DNA of 12,125 nucleotides from contig LT636218.1 in NCBI GenBank assembly GCA_900128565.1, positions 1-12,125 on the forward strand. The letters run 5' to 3'. This stretch comes from Stramenopiles sp. TOSAG23-6. Lineage: Eukaryota > Sar. The notes beneath the pieces were generated by a model that was not told the DNA's origin, ran no database searches, and saw only the letters and a program-made list of their open reading frames with translations. Shown one piece after another: positions 5,907 through 12,125 of this stretch (the first letter of the stretch is position 1; each line of letters starts with the position of its first letter). Both the position numbers and the translations under genes were made by a program.

Positions 5907-8900
5907 TTATTTTCCAGTGAATGCTAATCCAGATATAGTAGGTGCTTCACACCAATCTTGCCCATACACTTTCTTCAACAACTCAGAAGATTTTTCTTTT
6001 TTCTTCAATATTTCCTTGGTCGGCTTTTTTGCTGTGGGATATGCTTTATTACAAGTTTCATTTATTGTAATATGATCATCTTGATTTTTTGAATTTGCCA
6101 TTTTCTGTGAAGATTTAATCTGTTTTCGTATATTTTGCACAAAACTATCACGTGAACCTGGATACTTTTGTACTTTATCCAATACATTTTCATCTCTATT
6201 AAATCGCTGTCGACGACGTTTGTACCCTTTTAAAGCTGCGTAATTAATTCCACCTACACCGCTTATATCCGGGATTTCTTCATTTGTTTTCACACCTGTT
6301 GAAATGTTTGAAAGTTTTCTATTTTTTTTTGAAATATTTTCAAAATTTTGTTGACTTTCAGTATACTCAGTAAAGTTGAAATTTTTCTCAAATAAATTTA
6401 CAGCTTCGCGTGTAGCACGATCAGTTTCAGCAATGACTCGGGGGTTTTGCTTATAAACAGCACTTGTTTTAGTTAAAACGTGAATCAGTCCAGCTGTAGG
6501 AGTTTTTTTCTTCTTAGACTTTGTGTTTTTGCGCATTTGTTTTTGAACATGTTTTTTTGTTTTGGATCTTGAGATTTTCGATGAATTTTGAGTTCGTCTT
6601 TGTTTGCTTTTTCTAAGCATCTTCGGTGTTTTCGCTTTTAAAGAATTTGCAAATTCGCGAGCTGATGACTGAATATTTTTCCCAACACCATCATCAATAT
6701 TATTATTATGATTAGGGGTAGTTGCAGTAGTTGATAATCTTTGCAATCTTCTAATTTCACTTTTAATATTAGCTGCACTATGAAAATCTTCTACTTTTAT
6801 AGCGATTTGTTTTAAAGCTTCTAATCTCTCAATTTCTTCATTTGTAGCATGTATTTCGCTTAAAGCTTCAATTTGCTCTTTCAACCGGGCAGCTTCATTG
6901 TAATTCTCTGCCTCTACAGCTTCTTTCAGTTTCACTTTTAATGCCCTCTTTGTTTCATAAATGACTTTCCCAGTTTCACTCAAATTTTGAATTTGATCAA
7001 TTTTATGCTCATTTTTATCACCTATTTTATTATCAATCTTATGCTCATTTTTAACATTATTTGTTTTTGTACTTTGTATTGAATCATAAGAAATAGTATT
7101 TTCTTCTTTGATAGAATGCTTATTATTAATTGTATTGCGACTGGCATGACGCACTATTGCACTTTGTGGTCGTTTTGTTATTCGTTTTTTTTTATGCAAA
7201 TTCTTTTTCGAATAAACTATTCTCTCTTGGGCAGGTCTGCGTAATGCTGCACTCATAGGTCGAACAGGTCTGGGCAATATCGCCTTCTTATCAACTGTAT
7301 TACTCCACTCTTTTGAAATAGATCGAATTCCAGACCAATCTCTGCCATAACCATATACACTTTGCTTTTGTTGGCGCTTTTTCTGCCGCTGTAAACGACG
7401 ATATGATGCAGCTTTTGCAATAGATCGAACTCGATTTCGTGTTTTTTGCTCAGACGCAGCGAACTTTTGCAACATTTGATTTGTTTCTATTCTAACTTTT
7501 TTATCATTTAATTTTGCTGCTAAACCTCGGAGTCTCGCCTCATAATGTGCAGTTTCTCGTAATTTATTTATACGAATCTCTTCAATGTTTGATACATTTT
7601 CAGAAATTTTCATTTTATCTTCAATTATTCGATTTTGTCTTCTTTCGCGTGCGTTTTTTCTCTTGATAAATTCTTTTTCTCTTTTTTTATAACCAGAAAA
7701 AAAGCTATGAACGTTTGTCTTTGTTGCATTTGATGAATTTGATGAATTTGATGAATTTGTTGAATGAGTTAAAGTTACTGTATTTATTGAATCTGTTTGC
7801 ATCTTTGGAGGTGATTTTCTAAAAGGGTTATCATTTGTGTTTTGAGATATTCCATCACTAACGGTGGCTCCACTAATAGAACTATCTATACTAGTTGAAT
7901 CCACCAAATATTCAGAAGAGTAATCCGTAGATAAAGAGTCACCATCACTGTGAATTGTATTTGCACCCTGAGACTTCATCGGCAGACGATACTGGGCTAC
8001 ATATAAACAAAATTGTTCGAATGTAACAATTGGTCCAAGGCTATTCCTTTTAAATACTTTTGACTTTTTTGAACCTTTTGGACTTTTACTTTTCTGTTTT
8101 AACACCATTTTACGTTGCTGTCGTTCAAGCTTTCGAAATGATGCATGAACTTCTTTCTCTCCCATGTCTTTCATACCAATTCTTTTTATCGCCGTTCTAA
8201 ATCCTGGCAATGTTAAGTTCCCAAATGTTTCTTTACTTTCATTGTATGTTGGGTTCAATACTAAATATGCCGTATTGAAATAAAACAAATTCCGTAATAA
8301 ACATGGAAAATAACATTCTTGTATCAATGTATTGTTTTGTACATTACATTGCATAGTACTGTAACATGTTTGTTTCACGGCAGCTAATACAGCATATTTA
8401 TTATTCAATTGTGGAAAGCTTTTAGATAAAAAATTACATAATGTAATTACACTGATTTTCCCTTGTGATTTCGTGTCCATTTCTTTCCATAAATCACTCA
8501 AATGACTGGAATCGGACAAAACTGTGCGCATATCAGTTTCTAATTGCCTTAACTCAGATGGAGTTAATTCAATACTTGTATTACTACTAATCGTAACACT
8601 TGCCAGATTTTTCGTGGTTTTTGTAGTATTTGAAGAAGCCGCTATTTCACTTTCATGAAACGAAGAACCAGTTTTTGTGGACAATCCAGCTACTCTACTA
8701 GATGATGCACGAAGTTGCCGAGCTGCTGCTTCACTATTTGCATCGAGTCTATTATTTTTCATATTTTGATTTCTTTTCAAGTTTTTTGAATCTCCAAGAA
8801 ATTCTTCAGTAAATTTACCTGCATTACCTTGTAATTGATGCAATTCTCTTAATTTTTGTTGTACCTTAATTCGCCAACCTTCCTTTTCTGTATTTGATAA

Positions 8901-10892
8901 ACCTCCAACACCTGCCTTCTGTTCAGCTTCTTCTTGGTGTTTTTCTAGAGTACACAAATCTTGTAAAGTCTCAGAGATTCGACTTTGTGCCACTGCCGCT
9001 AGAAGCCTGATACATTTTAATATAAGTGGATGATTAGAATTACTCTTGTCATGCTTTGAATACATTTTTAAACATTTTGTGAAACAGTTTTGGGCCTCTA
9101 CTAATTTATTTTGGGCCTTCAATGAAATCCCTAAATCTATCCTAGTACTAATAACAGAAGTAGAAGAAGCTTTTAACCCCGCAGTTAACTTTCCATGTAA
9201 AACATTTCGTAAAGAATACTCGGCCTCACTAGCATTATCAAATGTAACATAACCCATACAACATTCAGATAATTGTTCGTGTGCTAGCCAAGTACCAGGG
9301 TGTTTCATGCTACGAAAAGATTTTGATAGAATAGCTGCTCGCGATAATAATGGAGCTGCTTTACCATAAGATATTCTTGTTCCAACTTTCATATATTGTC
9401 GTCCAGCACTCAGCAATGTGCCAAAACATAAATCTATATACCACGAAAAAATTGTCTCTTTTAGATTTATGTTTTTTTGATTATTCATATCGTTGCTTTG
9501 ATCATTTTTCATACGTTGTAACAATTCTCGCGTTATTGCAGTCCCTTTATTACTATAACTTATGTTTCTTGTATAATCACTTAAGTGATATTCGATATTT
9601 CGTAGCCATTGTAAATGATGGCTGGACCATTTTTCACTTTCATCAGCAATTGGATGATTATTGTTGTCAATAATACTACAATCACTAACATTATTTGATA
9701 CCAGGGTATTATTATTATTATCTAAAATACTGCACATGGAAAGCTCTTCTGTCGGTGCACAAAGGGCATTTTCTAGTGACAATACTTCAGTTGCACTTAG
9801 ATAAATGCTGAAGGTTTCTTTTCTTGACAAAACTGCTTCCAACAAACACGGAATTTCGTGTAAAACAAAAGGTTTATGCCATGGATATAATATAAATATT
9901 GTATTATCAATTGTCGAAATACCATTTGGTAATGCGTTTGTTAACCACCGAACATCAGTGGATATGGGTGATGTTGTGTGTAGGTTCACGCAGTAAATAT
10001 CAATCCAAAAATATGGTTGATTTCTTGAATTTTCTTCTCCATCATGAATGTCATCTACAACACTGACATTTGTAGAAATATTCTGCAGTACTTCAACTAG
10101 TTCAATAAAAGGCATTTCTTGAGAATATGACACGAAATGTGTAGCTTTTGACACACTGTGAATTTCATTTGACTTTTTATCTAAAACGTGACCTAAAGCC
10201 GAATCTAGCAACATGGTTGTGATATTATTATCATTAACAGTATCAGTAGTATCATTTGTATAACCATTTGAAGATTTTCGAAGTACATTAGTAAAGCTTG
10301 TGAATTCTAATCGTGTTTTAGGCTTTATAAATAATTCACAAACCTGTTTTACAGACAAATCATCGTTGTTACTGTCTTTCACCATTTTTGCATGTTGTAA
10401 TAAAAGAGCAATAGGAACACCATCAATTGGGAAAATATTTAGATCTTGTGGTGGAAAACGAAGACTTTGAGCATTCTCCACAGCTGTGCGTGCACGAATA
10501 CATGCCTCATTAGCTGCAGTTGACGCTCCAATTGAAACTATTTTTGCTGTCATAATTGCGCTTGTGATACACTTTATATTTTGCTTATGTGCTATTTTTC
10601 TACCAGAGTTACCTCTATACAATGATTGTACCTGTAAAGCAGCAGCGTCAACAGACTTTTCTCTTTCACTTGGTTGCTTTTCATGACTCGTAGAGTTGTG
10701 ATCTCTCAAAAGACTGACTAAATTCTCGTGTGCCTCGATAGCGTGAATGAAAGTTTCTACAGAGATACAATCGTTGTCATTCTTTTTTGATGCTTCCCAG
10801 AGTGCTTCACTCCAAGCAGTACCAGAAAGTTTCTTAGCTGTGTCTTTATCTATCTCTACAAATGAAATTGCTGATGTTGCAGCATTTCCCAT
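5907..10892 (-). CDS. 1661-residue myristoylated IQ/TPR/EF-hand-like/UVR scaffold protein, probably flagellar or microtubule-associated
   Basis: I do not recognise a named ortholog. The protein starts MGNAATS, which fits the N-myristoylation rule (Gly2, small residue at 6). An IQ motif, VQSLYRGNSGRK, lies near residues 90-105 and suggests calmodulin binding. Residues about 497-635 are TPR-like helices (for example LVEAQNCFTKCLKMYSK). Residues about 770-970 look like an EF-hand array that has lost calcium ligands: DTKSQGKISVIT near 805 lacks the acidic residue at loop position 12. A Ser/Asn tract is near 1044-1055. RPMSA (about 1214) and RPQSA (about 1240) are RPxSA motifs seen in flagellar proteins. 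Two UVR motifs follow at about 1318-1344 (LKEAVEAENYNEAARLKEQI) and 1358-1384 (LKQIAIKVEDFHSAANIKSEI), then a strongly basic cluster at about 1426-1467. The end is DWCEAPTISGLAF. No introns interrupt nearly 5 kb. A membrane-tethered calmodulin-regulated microtubule scaffold is inference. It is co-directional with the PI synthase gene upstream. Confidence 0.8.
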   Translation of the reverse strand: MGNAATSAISFVEIDKDTAKKLSGTAWSEALWEASKKNDNDCISVETFIHAIEAHENLVSLLRDHNSTSHEKQPSEREKSVDAAALQVQSLYRGNSGRKIAHKQNIKCITSAIMTAKIVSIGASTAANEACIRARTAVENAQSLRFPPQDLNIFPIDGVPIALLLQHAKMVKDSNNDDLSVKQVCELFIKPKTRLEFTSFTNVLRKSSNGYTNDTTDTVNDNNITTMLLDSALGHVLDKKSNEIHSVSKATHFVSYSQEMPFIELVEVLQNISTNVSVVDDIHDGEENSRNQPYFWIDIYCVNLHTTSPISTDVRWLTNALPNGISTIDNTIFILYPWHKPFVLHEIPCLLEAVLSRKETFSIYLSATEVLSLENALCAPTEELSMCSILDNNNNTLVSNNVSDCSIIDNNNHPIADESEKWSSHHLQWLRNIEYHLSDYTRNISYSNKGTAITRELLQRMKNDQSNDMNNQKNINLKETIFSWYIDLCFGTLLSAGRQYMKVGTRISYGKAAPLLSRAAILSKSFRSMKHPGTWLAHEQLSECCMGYVTFDNASEAEYSLRNVLHGKLTAGLKASSTSVISTRIDLGISLKAQNKLVEAQNCFTKCLKMYSKHDKSNSNHPLILKCIRLLAAVAQSRISETLQDLCTLEKHQEEAEQKAGVGGLSNTEKEGWRIKVQQKLRELHQLQGNAGKFTEEFLGDSKNLKRNQNMKNNRLDANSEAAARQLRASSSRVAGLSTKTGSSFHESEIAASSNTTKTTKNLASVTISSNTSIELTPSELRQLETDMRTVLSDSSHLSDLWKEMDTKSQGKISVITLCNFLSKSFPQLNNKYAVLAAVKQTCYSTMQCNVQNNTLIQECYFPCLLRNLFYFNTAYLVLNPTYNESKETFGNLTLPGFRTAIKRIGMKDMGEKEVHASFRKLERQQRKMVLKQKSKSPKGSKKSKVFKRNSLGPIVTFEQFCLYVAQYRLPMKSQGANTIHSDGDSLSTDYSSEYLVDSTSIDSSISGATVSDGISQNTNDNPFRKSPPKMQTDSINTVTLTHSTNSSNSSNSSNATKTNVHSFFSGYKKREKEFIKRKNARERRQNRIIEDKMKISENVSNIEEIRINKLRETAHYEARLRGLAAKLNDKKVRIETNQMLQKFAASEQKTRNRVRSIAKAASYRRLQRQKKRQQKQSVYGYGRDWSGIRSISKEWSNTVDKKAILPRPVRPMSAALRRPAQERIVYSKKNLHKKKRITKRPQSAIVRHASRNTINNKHSIKEENTISYDSIQSTKTNNVKNEHKIDNKIGDKNEHKIDQIQNLSETGKVIYETKRALKVKLKEAVEAENYNEAARLKEQIEALSEIHATNEEIERLEALKQIAIKVEDFHSAANIKSEIRRLQRLSTTATTPNHNNNIDDGVGKNIQSSAREFANSLKAKTPKMLRKSKQRRTQNSSKISRSKTKKHVQKQMRKNTKSKKKKTPTAGLIHVLTKTSAVYKQNPRVIAETDRATREAVNLFEKNFNFTEYTESQQNFENISKKNRKLSNISTGVKTNEEIPDISGVGGINYAALKGYKRRRQRFNRDENVLDKVQKYPGSRDSFVQNIRKQIKSSQKMANSKNQDDHITINETCNKAYPTAKKPTKEILKKKEKSSELLKKVYGQDWCEAPTISGLAFTGK
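7731..7757. repeat. 9-bp coding repeat, three exact copies
   Basis: TGATGAATT is repeated three times with a degenerate fourth copy (7758-7766). On the minus strand it encodes an Asn-Ser-Ser tract inside the 1661-residue protein. It is a simple-sequence expansion in a disordered linker. Confidence 0.85.
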
Positions 10893-11105
10893 TGTATCGT
10901 GCTAGTCAATTACTTTTATTAGCTAATGTACTAAAAAGTATTGGTGTGTGTCCGCATGGGCTTAAAATATCTAGCACGTTAACGTATATTGATTGCGTAA
11001 CGGATGGACTCGAGAGAAAAAAATGACGTTCGGGTGCCAGGTACCGTACAATATATATCCAAAATGATAGTAGAACGATAAAAAATAAGATGTCACAGTC
11101 TTCAT
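10893..11105 (-). promoter_or_regulatory. Upstream region of the 1661-codon gene
   Basis: This 213-bp gap lies between the PI synthase stop and the 1661-codon start, both on the minus strand, so it must hold one terminator and one promoter. It contains GTCCGCATGGGCTT at 10950-10963, 58 bp before the start codon, a near match to the motif at 3191-3204. An inverted pair CGTGCTAG (10898-10905) and CTAGCACG (10971-10978) brackets that motif, and ACGTTAACGT at 10976-10985 is a perfect palindrome. No AATAAA is seen downstream of the PI synthase stop. Confidence 0.45.
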
Positions 11106-11876
11106 TTATGTTGCCTTACTCTTTCTGATTGTATTATTCATTTTCATGGTGAAAACTGCATATAATCTCGTCAAATTAGCAATTGCACGAAATATAAAAC
11201 CTGGTAAAGAAATAAAAACTAACCCAGGGGAATTACTAATTATGCCAATTGATAAACCCTCATATGAAAAACAGCCAAAGGCTAATCCAATTTTACTCTC
11301 TAGATACATCCGTACAACAGCATAATCAAACCCAAGAAGTTTTTGATGAACTCCAACAACTTCAGAAAAGTAGCAAACGACTGCATGAGAAACAAATTCA
11401 ACAGAAAGAGCGCAAAATAGTAAAATAAATGAAAGTGTATTTTCAGATATAGGTGAGTATTGTAATGGTCCACTCATAACAAATTCACCATTTTGTAAGA
11501 CTGTAGCAGCAATATATAGTGCTAATATAGACGATATGCGATCAATAATCATATCCAAATAATAGCCAAGTTTAGAACACTGGTTTAAAGCTCTTGCGAC
11601 GATCCCGTCAAAGCAGTCAAGAAAATACGAAAATCCATAGATCACAGCAAAACAATTACCTCTTGAGTAGTAATCGCCCAATGCGAGTGGCCAAATATCT
11701 TTATTATATGCACAATCATTGAATCCTCCCATAGCTAGCCATAAAAATAAAATACGAACGTAGTCAATAATGTTTGCTGGGTAAACTAGAACAGCAAAGT
11801 CAGACAGTGAGAACTTACGCCCGACAACGTCGTCAAATTTACCACAACTCGCAGATTTATATTGCGAATCTGTCAT
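11106..11876 (-). CDS. PIS1: Phosphatidylinositol synthase (CDP-diacylglycerol--inositol 3-phosphatidyltransferase)
   Basis: This enzyme joins CDP-diacylglycerol and myo-inositol to make phosphatidylinositol and CMP in the endoplasmic reticulum. The complete CDP-alcohol phosphatidyltransferase motif D-x2-DG-x2-AR-x8-G-x3-D-x3-D is present: D87, D90, G91, A94, R95, G104, D108 and D112, counting from the ATG at 11876. Within it, ARALNQ and LDMIIDR are the signature of eukaryotic PI synthases, rather than of choline/ethanolamine or cardiolipin enzymes. About five or six hydrophobic segments are visible, including IIDYVRILFLWLAM before the motif and ISSILALYIAATVL after it. I chose the ATG at 11876, giving 256 residues; the frame stays open seven codons further to a TTG at 11897, which is an unlikely start in a eukaryote. 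The length is slightly above the usual 210-230, with a hydrophilic N-terminal extension. PI also supplies the lipid of GPI anchors. Confidence 0.92.
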   Translation of the reverse strand: MTDSQYKSASCGKFDDVVGRKFSLSDFAVLVYPANIIDYVRILFLWLAMGGFNDCAYNKDIWPLALGDYYSRGNCFAVIYGFSYFLDCFDGIVARALNQCSKLGYYLDMIIDRISSILALYIAATVLQNGEFVMSGPLQYSPISENTLSFILLFCALSVEFVSHAVVCYFSEVVGVHQKLLGFDYAVVRMYLESKIGLAFGCFSYEGLSIGIISNSPGLVFISLPGFIFRAIANLTRLYAVFTMKMNNTIRKSKAT

Positions 11877-12125
11877 TTTCCTGTTAGTATTATGCAATTT
11901 GGGTATATTACTTAATAATTTATACCAATCCTTGCTTTTGAAAGAACCTTTGCTTTATAGTGTTTACAGGTTCGAATTTTTTGGCTGCAACTTGCTCGGT
12001 GCTCGCACTCGTGACTACTACTAGTCAAAAAAAAAAAAAAAAAAAAAAAAAAGCAGGTTTGCGTTCGTTTGCGTTTGAAAATAAAAAAAAAAAAAAATTT
12101 TTTTTTTTTTTTTCTTCAAAAAATT
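11877..12125 (-). promoter_or_regulatory. PI synthase upstream region with poly(dA:dT) tracts
   Basis: About 150 bp upstream of the PI synthase start is a run of 26 A (12027-12052). Beyond it a block of 15 A followed by 16 T (12083-12113) forms a long palindrome near the scaffold edge. Poly(dA:dT) tracts often keep promoters free of nucleosomes. Homopolymers this long are also error-prone and commonly end assemblies, so exact lengths are doubtful. Confidence 0.5.

Noticed and set aside
9046-10686. Plus-strand open frames at 9046-9252, 9350-9673, 9805-9996 and 10486-10686
   Set aside because: All lie antisense within the continuous 1661-codon gene and lack domains; they are shadows of its codon pattern.
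11877-11897. Seven extra residues at the start of PI synthase from a TTG
   Set aside because: A TTG start is unlikely in a eukaryotic nuclear gene; the ATG at 11876 is in frame and close.
11970-11978. GGTTCGAAT resembling a tRNA internal B-box
   Set aside because: No matching A-box, acceptor stem or cloverleaf pairing can be found around it.

Overview
The window looks like nuclear DNA of an AT-rich, gene-dense protist. The evidence is two long intronless reading frames (715 and 1661 codons), a eukaryote-type phosphatidylinositol synthase, a candidate N-myristoylation site, IQ and UVR motifs, RPxSA motifs of a kind seen in flagellar/microtubule proteins, and a split gene with GT-AG introns on the minus strand. 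The standard stop codons fit every gene. I cannot name the lineage; a flagellated protist (stramenopile-like by the style of the armadillo repeats and the PTPAPT mucin-like linker) is inference only. Scattered single Ns between 1536 and 2483 and homopolymer runs at the right edge suggest a scaffold end with collapsed repeats.

Layout, left to right. Positions 1-70 hold a 33-bp tandem repeat that reads as a Thr/Pro/Ala-rich stretch on the minus strand behind a possible splice acceptor. Positions 187-482 (minus) hold the carboxy end of an UPF1/MOV10-type helicase, apparently broken. Positions 849-3046 (minus) hold a cryptic multi-exon gene that no single open frame reveals: a signal-peptide exon, several tiny Cys/Gly/acidic exons, then a PTPAPT mucin-like linker with a GPI-anchor-type tail. 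Its introns share sequence with each other more clearly than its exons do, which is the most interesting signal in the window. Positions 3047-3596 are a divergent promoter region. An armadillo-repeat protein gene (3597-5744, plus) runs tail to tail into a 1661-codon gene (5907-10892, minus) that combines an N-myristoylation signal, an IQ motif, TPR-like helices, degenerate EF-hands, RPxSA motifs and a double UVR region. Phosphatidylinositol synthase (11106-11876, minus) follows, with poly(dA:dT) tracts in its upstream region.

The genes do not form an operon or an obvious pathway. Loose functional threads are membrane anchoring (GPI tail, myristoylation, and PI synthase, whose product is also the lipid base of GPI anchors) and probable cytoskeletal/ciliary scaffolding (armadillo protein and the 1661-residue protein); both links are inference. 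Two upstream regions share a 14-bp motif, GTCCRCATGGRCTT, which may be a common regulatory element.
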